Positions 43,614 through 52,052 of a stretch of 64,000 bases of DNA are shown piece after piece. A model generated the notes under the pieces. That model saw only the letters and a list, made by a program, of their open reading frames with translations. It had not been told where the DNA came from and made no database searches. The stretch is from DASQZK01 sp963809925 (lineage in GTDB: Bacteria > Bacteroidota > Bacteroidia > Bacteroidales > GCA-2748055), in assembly GCA_963809925.1 (NCBI GenBank), contig CAWELH010000008.1:372001-436000 (forward strand). The letters run 5' to 3'. Position 1 is the stretch's first letter, and each line of letters opens with the position of its first letter. Position numbers and translations under genes: made by a program.

Positions 43614-44084
43614 ATGGACAGTCAAATCATTGTTTATACCGACGGAGCATCAAGTGGAAATCCGGGACCGGGTGGCCTGGGTGTTGTAATGAAATACGGA
43701 AGTCACAGGAAGGAGATCGCGGAGGGCTACGGGCTGACCACGAACAACAGAATGGAATTACTGGCCGTTATCCGTGCCCTCGAAGCGCTGAAATGGAAAA
43801 ATGCCAGGGTTAAGATTTATACCGATTCGATGTATATCGTAAATGCCATAAATAAAGGCTGGGTTTTTGGATGGGAGAAAAAGCAATTTAAGAACAAGAA
43901 AAATCCTGACCTGTGGATCCAATTTTTGGAACTCTACAGGAAACATGACGTAGAATTAGAATGGGTTAAAGGACATGCAAATAACCCGGAGAACGAACGA
44001 TGTGACAAGCTTGCGGTTGAAGCTGCAAAAAGTTTGTACCTAAGAAAAGATTCAGGCTATCTGAATGACGATACGCTTTTATAA
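43614..44084 (+). CDS. rnhA: Ribonuclease HI
   Basis: Cleaves the RNA strand of RNA-DNA hybrids (R-loops, primers). 156 residues from ATG 43614; the upstream TTG at 43602 adds only four residues. The metal-binding carboxylates are all present: Asp10 (YTDGASSGNPG), Glu48 (NNRMELLAVIRAL), Asp71 (IYTDSMYIVNAI) and Asp131 (NERCDKLAVEAA), with His121 in KGHANNPENE. Length and basic-loop region (GWEKKQFKNKKN) match E. coli RNase HI. Confidence 0.95.
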   Translation: MDSQIIVYTDGASSGNPGPGGLGVVMKYGSHRKEIAEGYGLTTNNRMELLAVIRALEALKWKNARVKIYTDSMYIVNAINKGWVFGWEKKQFKNKKNPDLWIQFLELYRKHDVELEWVKGHANNPENERCDKLAVEAAKSLYLRKDSGYLNDDTLL

Positions 44085-44148
44085 TTGATTAAGACACAGG
44101 TGACATGTTCAATTTATTTGGGTTTTTAGTTTTATTTTCCTGCATTTC

Positions 44149-44661
44149 ATGATCGATCGCGAGATTATACTTGAGTATAATGGCCATTTGACCTTCAGTA
44201 CGATCGGACGGTTGCTTACCTTACTAAAGTACAAGGTGTCAGAGATGGATATCAAGATTGGTATGTACAAACGGCTTCTTTCGGTAATGATAGAGGCCAT
44301 GGAAAATATATACAAATACACGGACCAGTTTAAATATGACCATTTTATCACCAGAAATTATCTTCCTGCCTTTGTTCTTGATCGTCTAGGCGAAACCTAT
44401 TTTATTCATGTCTCCAATCCCATAATGAATGAGGACATACTGAAACTCCGGGAAAAGATCGATTTTGTCAATCTGAAATCCGCGGATGAACTTAAAATAC
44501 TTTACCGGCAAACCATTACGAACGGTAAATTTACCGCAAAGGGAGGTGCCGGACTGGGCATTATTGAAATGGCCAAGATCTCGGGAAATAAACTTTCATA
44601 CCATTTCGAGCCGATCAACGACCAGTTTTCAAGATATTTCCTTACCATCTCATTTACCTAA
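44149..44661 (+). CDS. SiaB-like (DUF6272) protein kinase
   Basis: 170 residues. The pattern LLSVMIEAMENIYKYTDQ (an ATPase N-box-like helix) and KGGAGLGIIEMAKISGNKL (glycine-rich lid) fits the SiaB family, GHKL-fold kinases that phosphorylate the small protein SiaC, which in Pseudomonas controls a diguanylate cyclase. In many genomes siaC (DUF1987) follows directly; here the next 467 bases hold no such gene. The STAS protein at 42961-43299 is the only nearby candidate substrate, an inference from proximity. Confidence 0.75.
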   Translation: MIDREIILEYNGHLTFSTIGRLLTLLKYKVSEMDIKIGMYKRLLSVMIEAMENIYKYTDQFKYDHFITRNYLPAFVLDRLGETYFIHVSNPIMNEDILKLREKIDFVNLKSADELKILYRQTITNGKFTAKGGAGLGIIEMAKISGNKLSYHFEPINDQFSRYFLTISFT

Positions 44662-45128
44662 ATTATACCATCATAACCCCTGCCGGAAAACATCAGTATC
44701 ATTCCCTGCCGAAGAGGTTCTGTTCAGATTCCGTCACCCGGACCGGTATACGAAAACGAACACAAGGTGTCCATATTAGAACAAATTTGAGAATCAAACT
44801 CATCCTTATATTGGTATAATATTCTGATATATAAGTATATAAGTCAGATGGTATACTCTTTGAAACAGATCCGGATAATTGTGTACAACAATGAAGTCTG
44901 ACAATCTGGAGTCGGTATCACAGTATCTTGTATTTTCAGGGCGCTTTTTGTACGTTGAACGACGATCTGTGCAGATGGTAAGTCTTCATTTCCAAGGAAC
45001 TATGTTAAGGACGCAAAGGCATAATGGTTCGTCTGCACTTACAAAATTAAGCCACATCAAATCTTTTCGGATTTCAAATGGTTGGCCGATGAAAGCATCG
45101 TGTATATCCTAAAATCAGCAAAAGCACC
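44662..45128. other. Gene-free region between SiaB-like gene and permease
   Basis: Contains an AT-rich stretch (about 44800-44860, with TATATAAGTATATAAG) and a weak 77-codon frame at 44879-45112 that has no recognisable similarity and an unusual composition (many Ser/Arg/Gln). I do not call it a gene. The region could contain the remains of a lost gene, for instance siaC or an ABC component. Confidence 0.4.
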
Positions 45129-47561
45129 ATGTTTAAAAATTATATCATCACATCGATACGGAACATCAGGAAAACCAAAATTTATACATTTATCAATGTA
45201 TTTGGCCTGTCGGTAGGTATTGCCAGCGCCGTACTCATCCTGCTATTCATCATCAGTGAGTTGAGTTATGACAGGAATTTCGGGAATGCTGACCGTATTT
45301 ACAGGTTGTATATTGAGGCTAATTTTGAAGGTTCTGAATTCCAGGGACCGCATACCTGCAAACCCGCAGGACCTGTATTTGTCGATGAAATTCCCGAAGT
45401 TGTTAACTATACCAGGCTTGATCCTGCGTCTCAGACTATGGTACACTATGGTGACAATAAATTTGTAGAGGATCATTTTGTCTATGCCGATTCAGGTGTA
45501 TTCCAGATATTCGGACTGAACATGTATGAAGGTGATCCGAATACCGCACTCAGGGAACCGAATACCGTGGTACTCACCAGGAGCATGGCAAAAAAATATT
45601 TCGGAAATGACAATCCCATAGGAAAAGTGCTTTCTGTAAATGCTGACACGAACCTGTATCGTGTCACCGGTCTTATCGAAGATCTTCCTGCCGAAACTCA
45701 TATGGAATTTGACTTCCTTGGGGCGTTCAGCACTCTTCCGGAAAGCAGAGAGGATTTCTGGCTTTCAAACAACATCTTCACATATTTGCTCCTGGAAAAA
45801 GGGGCAAAGGAGGATAACGTCGAACGGAAGATCCGAGACATTTCGATGAAGTATATCGGTCCGGAGGTGCAACAGCTCCTCGGGATCGATCTCGACGAAT
45901 TCACTGAAAAAGGTAATAAATACGGGCTATTTCTTCAGCCATTAACAGATATACATTTGAATACCCGGATCGGCGGCGGCTTTAAACCCAGTCATGATAA
46001 AAAATACTTGCTGATTTTTGGCCTCATCGCACTTTTTACCCTGGCTATTGCATCCATCAATTTCATGAACCTCTCTACAGCACGATCGGCTAACCGGGCG
46101 AAGGAAGTTGGTATGCGTAAGGTTGTGGGATCAACAAGGGGGCAGCTGATCAACCAGTTTTTATGGGAATCGGTGATACTGAGCATACTGTCACTGATCT
46201 TTGCTCTAATCATTGTTGAACTGATCCTCCCCTACTTCAACAGAACCATGGATCTGCATCTTTCACTCGACTATCTTAGTCACTGGTACACCCTCCCAGG
46301 GCTTATAGGAATGGCTGTCCTGACCGGTCTGCTCAGTGGCAGTTACCCTTCATTTGTCCTGTCCTCCTTTCGTCCTGTCCGGGTATTGAAAGGTAAGAAC
46401 GTAAAGGGGCCGGGAGGAAAATTACTCAGGAATATTCTTGTAATTATCCAGTTTTCCATTTCAATTGTCATCATTATCGGAACGGTGGTCGTTTATTCTC
46501 AGCTGCATTATATGATGAACAAAGATATGGGGTTTGCAAGAGACAGGGTCCTGGTTATCGACCGAGTTTGGCCGCTCGGAAAAAAACTTCAGACCTTCAT
46601 ACAGGAAGTTGATAAATTACCCGGTGTGTCGCTCGCCACGCATTCTTCAACATTCCCCGGACAGATAAATAATGACAACGGATTTCAGATCAAGGGACGG
46701 AGTCGGTCGAACAACTACATGTTTGTAACCGTTTGGACCGATTACAATTACCTGGAGTCGTATAAAATGGTGATTACACAGGGACGATTCTTTGACCGGT
46801 CATTTCCGTCGGATACGACCGCAGCAGTGATCAATGAAACGGCCGTGAGAAAGTATAACATCGAGGATCCCTTGAATACTATTCTTATGCAGCCTAATTA
46901 TAAAGGCGACATGGATCAGTTAAGGATCGTCGGTGTCATCCGGGATTTTCATCTTGCTTCACTCCGGTCACCGATCGCACCGTGTGTCATCTTGCTAAAT
47001 CCCATAACCTGGACCTCCGGCGGATTCATCTCTGTGCGGATTGCCGACGGTACTGCTTCGATGCAGAGTACTGTTAGCCAGATCGAGAAAACGTGGAAAT
47101 CATTCCAGCCCGACGATCCCTTTTTATATTTCTTTCTTGATGACCGTTTAAACAGCATGTATCAGGAAGAGATAAGAACCAGCAGGTTATCACTTACTTT
47201 TAGTATACTGGCTATATTCATCGCCAGTCTCGGACTATTTGGTCTGACTTTATTTACCACGGAAAAGAAAACCAGGGAGATCGGTATAAGGAAGGTGCTT
47301 GGAGCACAAATGAAAGACGTCATCTATCTAATCATAAGGGAGATATCCGTCCTCATTTTGATATCGACAGCCATTGCCTGGCTCCTCTCTTACAGGATTA
47401 TGGAGATCTGGTTGCAGGAATTTCCCTACAGGATCAGCCTCAGCCCCTGGATCTTTCTGCTTGCTGCAGGCATCGCTTTTATTATTGCCATGCTGACGGT
47501 GATTACGCAGGCCTGGCGGGCAGCGAGAGCCAATCCGGCCGATTCATTGCACTATGAATAA
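45129..47561 (+). CDS. FtsX/MacB-type ABC transporter permease
   Basis: 810 residues in the layout of Bacteroidota macrolide-exporter-like permeases: first membrane segment at about 21-42 (FINVFGLSVGIASAVLILLF), periplasmic MacB core domain, FtsX domain with three helices (IASINFMNLSTARSANRAKE, VGMRKVVGSTRGQLINQFLW), then a second copy (FSISIVIIIGTVVVYSQLHY; GLTLFTTEKKTREIGIRKVL; AAGIAFIIAMLTVITQAWRA). No ATP-binding subunit or membrane-fusion protein gene is adjacent, so it must use a partner elsewhere. Probably moves lipids, peptides or drugs. Stops one base before the convergent kdsB. Confidence 0.9.
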   Translation: MFKNYIITSIRNIRKTKIYTFINVFGLSVGIASAVLILLFIISELSYDRNFGNADRIYRLYIEANFEGSEFQGPHTCKPAGPVFVDEIPEVVNYTRLDPASQTMVHYGDNKFVEDHFVYADSGVFQIFGLNMYEGDPNTALREPNTVVLTRSMAKKYFGNDNPIGKVLSVNADTNLYRVTGLIEDLPAETHMEFDFLGAFSTLPESREDFWLSNNIFTYLLLEKGAKEDNVERKIRDISMKYIGPEVQQLLGIDLDEFTEKGNKYGLFLQPLTDIHLNTRIGGGFKPSHDKKYLLIFGLIALFTLAIASINFMNLSTARSANRAKEVGMRKVVGSTRGQLINQFLWESVILSILSLIFALIIVELILPYFNRTMDLHLSLDYLSHWYTLPGLIGMAVLTGLLSGSYPSFVLSSFRPVRVLKGKNVKGPGGKLLRNILVIIQFSISIVIIIGTVVVYSQLHYMMNKDMGFARDRVLVIDRVWPLGKKLQTFIQEVDKLPGVSLATHSSTFPGQINNDNGFQIKGRSRSNNYMFVTVWTDYNYLESYKMVITQGRFFDRSFPSDTTAAVINETAVRKYNIEDPLNTILMQPNYKGDMDQLRIVGVIRDFHLASLRSPIAPCVILLNPITWTSGGFISVRIADGTASMQSTVSQIEKTWKSFQPDDPFLYFFLDDRLNSMYQEEIRTSRLSLTFSILAIFIASLGLFGLTLFTTEKKTREIGIRKVLGAQMKDVIYLIIREISVLILISTAIAWLLSYRIMEIWLQEFPYRISLSPWIFLLAAGIAFIIAMLTVITQAWRAARANPADSLHYE

Positions 47562-47562
47562 T

Positions 47563-48336
47563 TCATTCTGAATCCGGCCCGAAGGATGCCAGAAATTGTG
47601 TGGCCTTTTCAAGATCTGCAGGTGTGTCTATACCGATAGGCCCATACAGGGTTTCGCTAACCTTTATCCGGAAACCATTAGCCAGCCACCGAAGCTGTTC
47701 CAGAGATTCCGCTTTTTCAAGTTCGGAAGGTTCAAGTCTGGCGATCTGTTGAAGTACCGACTTCCGATAGGCATAGACTCCAATATGCCTGTAAAATCGG
47801 TGAGCTGCGAACCAGTCCGGAATTTGCCTGCCTCTGATAAAGGGGATGGGGGAACGGCTGAAATACAAGGCAAAATGATTCCTGTCAAACACCACCTTGG
47901 GCTTATTCTCGTCAAAAATTTCGTCTGTATTCTCCACAGGTTTGGCCAGCGTCGCGATTTCCGTTGCCGGATCATCGAAGGCTTTTCCGAGCAGCTTTAT
48001 CTGTTCTGGTCTGATGAACGGTTCATCGCCCTGTATATTTATGATGACGCCGGCCTGTATACCAGCAACGGCCTCAATTTTTTCCGTAGCCTCCATGCAT
48101 CTGTCCGTTCCGCTCTGATGCGCTAAAGAGGTCATGATCACCTGACCGCCAAAATCCAGCACTGCATCCCGTATCCGTTCGTCATCGGTGGCTACAAAAA
48201 CATGTTTGAGAGCGAGGGAGCTGCGCTCATATACCCACTGTATCATTGGTTTGTCGCCGATCAATGCCAGCGGCTTCCCGGGAAACCTGGTCGATGCGTA
48301 CCGTGAAGGAATGATGCCAAGAAATTCCATAGACAT
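47563..48336 (-). CDS. kdsB: CMP-Kdo synthetase (KdsB)
   Basis: Activates Kdo with CTP for attachment to lipid A. About 257 residues from ATG 48336 (ATG 48330 is the alternative; a longer frame to 48375 is not conserved). Motifs: GIIPSRYASTRFPGKPLALI at the start, VFVATDDERIRDAV, MTSLAHQSGTDRCMEA, INIQGDEPFIRP and RHIGVYAYRKSVL. Supports a complete LPS inner core together with lptC and lptE. Divergent from the sigma-54 regulator. Confidence 0.95.
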   Translation of the reverse strand: MSMEFLGIIPSRYASTRFPGKPLALIGDKPMIQWVYERSSLALKHVFVATDDERIRDAVLDFGGQVIMTSLAHQSGTDRCMEATEKIEAVAGIQAGVIINIQGDEPFIRPEQIKLLGKAFDDPATEIATLAKPVENTDEIFDENKPKVVFDRNHFALYFSRSPIPFIRGRQIPDWFAAHRFYRHIGVYAYRKSVLQQIARLEPSELEKAESLEQLRWLANGFRIKVSETLYGPIGIDTPADLEKATQFLASFGPDSE

Positions 48337-48391
48337 GATAAACAAAAAGTTTTTATTCCATCCCAATATTAGCAAAAAACTTTTAAAGTAG

Positions 48392-48399
48392 TAATTTTG
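48392..48399 (+). promoter_or_regulatory. -7 promoter box (TAnnTTTG) for the sigma-54 regulator unit
   Basis: TAATTTTG, exact match to TAnnTTTG, 48 bases before the ATG at 48447. No clear -33 box upstream. Confidence 0.45.
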
Positions 48400-48446
48400 T
48401 CAGAGCATTCAGGATATTTTGTCAGTTAATTTTTCGCTCATACGAC

Positions 48447-49682
48447 ATGGATCTACAGCAAATAAAACAACGATTCGGGATCATTGGTAATTATCCCGGG
48501 ATCAACCACTCCATTAATATCGCCCTGCAAGTTGCCGGAACGGATCTGTCAGTACTGATTACCGGTGAGAGCGGTACCGGTAAAGAAGTCTTCCCGCAGA
48601 TCATCCACAGCCTTAGTTCAAGGAAACATGGTACATATATCGCGGTAAACTGTGGTGCAATCCCCGACGGAACCATTGATTCCGAACTATTCGGACATGA
48701 GAAGGGTTCATTTACCGGCGCTCATGAATCGAGAAAGGGTTATTTTGAAGTCGCCGATGGGGGCACAATTTTTCTGGATGAAGTGGCCGAGCTACCCCTG
48801 TCCACCCAGGTACGGTTACTAAGAGTGCTTGAAGCCGGGGAATTTCTCAGGGTAGGATCCTCCAAAGTACAGAAAACGGATGTAAGGGTAATTGCGGCAA
48901 GTAATATCAATATCGTGGAAGCAATTAACAATAGCCGTTTCCGGGAAGATCTGTATTACAGGCTGAATACCGTGCCCATATCAGTACCCCCCCTGAGAAA
49001 GCGCGATGGAGACATTTATTTGCTTTTCAGAAAGTTCGCCTCCGACTTTGCCGAACGTTACCGTATGCCTCCAGTTGTACTCACCGATGAAGCTGTGCAA
49101 ACCCTCGAAAATTATGAATGGCCGGGCAATGTCAGGCAACTGAAAAACGTTACAGAACAGATATCTATTATTGAGCAACTCAGGACGATAGATGCGGAAA
49201 TCCTGGTAAAATACCTTCCTGATTACCATAAATCAAGGCTTCCTGCCCTTGCCGGAAAAAGTATTGACAGGGAGACGTTTTCTTCGGAACGGGAGATCCT
49301 GTATAAAATCCTGTTTGACATGAAGAACGACATGGCCGATATGAAAAAGCTGGTGAAAGACATGATGCAAAAGGGTGCCGACAGCCATGAGGTAAAGGAA
49401 GAAAATGCCCAGCTTATACGAAAACTCTATCGCCCTGCCGAAACCGAGGCCAAGGAAGATTCATCCCACCAGGGATTTCATTTCCCAAGGCATGCTGAAG
49501 AAGATATCATGGATACGGAGGAGATCGTGGAGGAATCACTGTCTCTCGAAGACAAAGAAATTGAATTAATCAGAAAGGCACTTGAGAAGCACCATGGCAA
49601 ACGCAAAAATGCAGCACAGGAACTGGGGATCTCGGAGAGGACACTTTACAGAAAAATTAAGGAATATGCTATCGAGGCCTGA
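48447..49682 (+). CDS. Sigma-54-dependent transcriptional activator without receiver domain
   Basis: 411 residues. The AAA+ domain begins almost at the N-terminus: Walker A GESGTGKE (40-47), the sigma-54 contact loop as GSFTGA (usual form GAFTGA), Walker B GGTIFLDEVAEL, and NYEWPGNVRQLKNV. A linker of about 130 residues with a coiled coil (FDMKNDMADMKKLVKDMMQK) leads to a Fis-type helix-turn-helix (KNAAQELGISERTLYRKIKE). With no receiver or GAF input domain, activity is probably set by a partner protein or by its linker. It leads the lptE-TPR-secG gene run. Confidence 0.93.
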   Translation: MDLQQIKQRFGIIGNYPGINHSINIALQVAGTDLSVLITGESGTGKEVFPQIIHSLSSRKHGTYIAVNCGAIPDGTIDSELFGHEKGSFTGAHESRKGYFEVADGGTIFLDEVAELPLSTQVRLLRVLEAGEFLRVGSSKVQKTDVRVIAASNINIVEAINNSRFREDLYYRLNTVPISVPPLRKRDGDIYLLFRKFASDFAERYRMPPVVLTDEAVQTLENYEWPGNVRQLKNVTEQISIIEQLRTIDAEILVKYLPDYHKSRLPALAGKSIDRETFSSEREILYKILFDMKNDMADMKKLVKDMMQKGADSHEVKEENAQLIRKLYRPAETEAKEDSSHQGFHFPRHAEEDIMDTEEIVEESLSLEDKEIELIRKALEKHHGKRKNAAQELGISERTLYRKIKEYAIEA

Positions 49683-49689
49683 ACGGAGT

Positions 49690-50205
49690 ATGCAATCCAA
49701 ATACGCTGTAATGACGGCTATTCTCATCATTATGATGTTGGTCACCCAGACCTGCACGGTGAATTATTCACTTACCGGCGTAACCCTTCCCCCCGAAATG
49801 AAATCGTTTTCGGTGGAATATTTCTCCAACCGTGCTGCGGTAGTCCAGGCAACGCTAAGCCAGAAATTTACCGACGCCCTGAAGGATAAGATCACGGGAC
49901 AGACGAGTCTTAAACTTACCAATGGCCTGGGTGATGTGGATTTCTCCGGCGAGATTAAAAACTATGAGACGAGGCCAACGGCTATTACCGGCGAAGAAGT
50001 GGCAGCACTGAACCGGCTGACCATCACAATAAGGGTAAAGTTTGAAAACAATATCAACCCCGATGAAAGTTTCGACTCAAGTTTTTCCAGGTATGAGGAT
50101 TATTCGAGCGACAAGGCCCTCGCAGATGTTGAGGATGATCTGATTGAGAAGATCGTTGAACAACTCGTGGAGGATATTTTTAACAAAGCATTTGTGAATT
50201 GGTGA
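49690..50205 (+). CDS. lptE: LptE-like LPS assembly lipoprotein
   Basis: 171 residues from ATG 49690, seven bases after the regulator's stop; ATG 49666 would overlap that gene. An N-terminal signal (VMTAILIIMMLVTQTC) ends in a lipidation cysteine (Cys22). The mature part (CTVNYSLTGVTLPPEMKSFS, RAAVVQATLSQKFTDALKDK, GLGDVDFSGEIKNYET) follows the LptE/DUF4831-like pattern of Bacteroidota. LptE plugs the LptD barrel and helps insert LPS in the outer membrane. It ends in the next gene's start region. Confidence 0.83.
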   Translation: MQSKYAVMTAILIIMMLVTQTCTVNYSLTGVTLPPEMKSFSVEYFSNRAAVVQATLSQKFTDALKDKITGQTSLKLTNGLGDVDFSGEIKNYETRPTAITGEEVAALNRLTITIRVKFENNINPDESFDSSFSRYEDYSSDKALADVEDDLIEKIVEQLVEDIFNKAFVNW

Positions 50206-50207
50206 CA

Positions 50208-51080
50208 ATGAATAAAGATCTGTTTCTGCATCAACTCCTTGAACCCGGTTCTGAAGCTCTTACCCCTTCAGAACTCAGGGACCTGCTTCAAAAATACCCG
50301 TATTTTTCGACGGCCAGGGTTTTGTACCTGCTGGAACTCAAAAAATCACAACATTCCTCTCTCAGGGATGAATTGCGTGTAATGTCAGCCTTCATACACA
50401 ACCGCAGGCATTTATTTCATGTTTTGAATTCAGATCTCGCCCTCCGGTTCACCTCCTCGTATGCCAACAGGCTGAAAAGAGTACAGGATCCTGCAGACGC
50501 ACCACAAAGTATTGAAATTCCTGATGAGGAGAGAGAAATCAGTTCCCAGGGGGATACTGGTAGTGAAGAGCTTCTTGATTTTTCCTATGCAGGAAGAAAA
50601 CATTCGACAACTGTGCCGGATCCTGATATAGAAGTTGAAGCCGCCCGAACTGAATTTGAGCCGATCGTTAGCCGAGTGAGGAACGTTTTCGGTCCCCAGG
50701 ACCAGAATGTTTTGGAGGGAGATAAAGAGGAAAGCCGGAAAGACCAGGTCAAAGGCTTTACCGATTGGATTCGGAAGGTTGAGGATGAAACACCGCAAGA
50801 TGCAGAAGTCCAGGACGATCTTATAGCGAAGTTTATAAACGGAGGGCACGGACCAATCCGGGCAGATAAGCAGACAGAGCTTTCGGGGGATGTCTCAACG
50901 AATAGTATTGAGGAAGATGAAAGTTATATAACCGACACACTTGCAAAGATTTACGTTCGGCAGGGACTCTATTCCAAAGCTATTTATGCCTACGAAAAAT
51001 TAAGTTTGAAATATCCGGAAAAAAGTAGTTACTTTGCGACGCAAATTGAAGAAATTAAACAACTGATTAATAATAAATAG
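50208..51080 (+). CDS. TPR-tail protein of unknown function
   Basis: 290 residues from ATG 50208. N-terminal part (PSELRDLLQKYPYFSTARVL) is conserved in Bacteroidota as far as I recall; the middle (about 95-240) is acidic and likely disordered; the C-terminus holds a single TPR-like unit (TLAKIYVRQGLYSKAIYAYE, KLSLKYPEKSSYFATQIEEI). No signal peptide. It sits between lptE and secG in a common gene order. Function unknown; perhaps a scaffold for envelope biogenesis. Confidence 0.78.
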   Translation: MNKDLFLHQLLEPGSEALTPSELRDLLQKYPYFSTARVLYLLELKKSQHSSLRDELRVMSAFIHNRRHLFHVLNSDLALRFTSSYANRLKRVQDPADAPQSIEIPDEEREISSQGDTGSEELLDFSYAGRKHSTTVPDPDIEVEAARTEFEPIVSRVRNVFGPQDQNVLEGDKEESRKDQVKGFTDWIRKVEDETPQDAEVQDDLIAKFINGGHGPIRADKQTELSGDVSTNSIEEDESYITDTLAKIYVRQGLYSKAIYAYEKLSLKYPEKSSYFATQIEEIKQLINNK

Positions 51081-51089
51081 TTAAAAATC

Positions 51090-51461
51090 ATGCATGTCCT
51101 GTTTGTCATTTTCATTATGATTATTTGTATTCTGCTGATACTTATCGTATTGGTTCAGAATTCACAAGGGGGTGGACTTGCCTCGAATTTTGCTTCCTCG
51201 AACCAGTTCATGGGTGTAAGAAAGACCACGGATTTTCTTGAGAAAGCCACATGGATTCTTGCTGCCGGACTGCTTATTTTCAGTCTGTTGGCAACAGTTA
51301 CCTTACCGGGTAACAATGTAGAAGAAAAATCACGCGTCGAAGGTCAATTTAACTCCTCACTGCTGAATGGCCCTTCGGATAATACCATTAGTCTACCTGA
51401 ATCTACACCGGAAAATCAACAAGATAATTCCGGTACAACTCAGAATCCGGACCAAAAATAA
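51090..51461 (+). CDS. secG: Protein-export subunit SecG
   Basis: Non-essential subunit of the SecYEG channel. 123 residues: first helix VLFVIFIMIICILLILIVLV, the diagnostic loop VQNSQGGGLASNFASSNQFM, second helix ATWILAAGLLIFSLLATVTL, then a Ser/Gln/Asn-rich tail typical for this phylum. A strong hairpin terminator follows at 51489-51527. Confidence 0.95.
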   Translation: MHVLFVIFIMIICILLILIVLVQNSQGGGLASNFASSNQFMGVRKTTDFLEKATWILAAGLLIFSLLATVTLPGNNVEEKSRVEGQFNSSLLNGPSDNTISLPESTPENQQDNSGTTQNPDQK

Positions 51462-51488
51462 GTCCAGGCATATAAAAACTCATTGGTA

Positions 51489-51527
51489 AGAGTGTCAGGT
51501 TGTCAGTAACCTGACACTCTTTTTTTA
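51489..51527 (+). terminator. Rho-independent terminator after secG
   Basis: Perfect 13-base stem AGAGTGTCAGGTT / AACCTGACACTCT with a 6-base loop, followed directly by seven or more T. It ends the regulator-lptE-TPR-secG transcript and separates it from groES. Confidence 0.95.
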
Positions 51528-51727
51528 GTCCCACAGAAACCATCTTTTTTGTGTTATACTTCTGATATACTTTGATTTATAAAGAATTGCAAAAAAGATA
51601 TCCTTCTCTATAAAATGTAAAATTGTCCATACATGTCCTGTCCGTTGGGTCTTTCAAGCTTTGGCACAAAATATGAACAGGTTGGGGCGAAATGAAAATC
51701 AAGTCAAACTAATAAAATACTTACCAC

Positions 51728-52006
51728 ATGGCAGTTGTTAAGGTTAAACCTCTGGGCGATCGGGTACTGATCGAACCCTTGGAAGCAGAAGAAAAGACCG
51801 CAAGCGGAATTATCATCCCCGATACGGCAAAAGAAAAACCCCAAAAAGGTACTGTTGTCGCTACCGGCCCGGGAACCGACGATGAAAAAATGGAAGTTAA
51901 ATCCGGGGACCTTGTACTATTCGGAAAATACGCCGGTACAGAGATCACCGTTGACGGTAAAGATTATCTTATCATGAAGCAATCAGACATATTGGCAATT
52001 GTCTGA
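51728..52006 (+). CDS. groES: Co-chaperonin GroES
   Basis: 92 residues, full length. VKPLGDRVLIEPLEAEEKTA, SGIIIPDTAKEKPQKGTVVA, GDLVLFGKYAGTEI and KQSDILAIV are family landmarks including the mobile loop. It caps the GroEL ring. The 200 bases upstream contain no CIRCE element (TTAGCACTC-N9-GAGTGCTAA), so control by HrcA at this site is not supported; a near-match ATACTTTG occurs far upstream. groEL starts 46 bases later. Confidence 0.97.
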   Translation: MAVVKVKPLGDRVLIEPLEAEEKTASGIIIPDTAKEKPQKGTVVATGPGTDDEKMEVKSGDLVLFGKYAGTEITVDGKDYLIMKQSDILAIV

Positions 52007-52052
52007 TGATTACAAAGCAAAAAATAGACTAATTCATTAAAAACGATAAAAA

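Noticed and set aside
44879..45112. 77-codon frame before the permease
   Set aside because: No similarity, no promoter or ribosome site, and composition unlike neighbouring proteins.
51527..51727. CIRCE heat-shock operator before groES
   Set aside because: Searched by eye for TTAGCACTC and GAGTGCTAA arms; neither is present.
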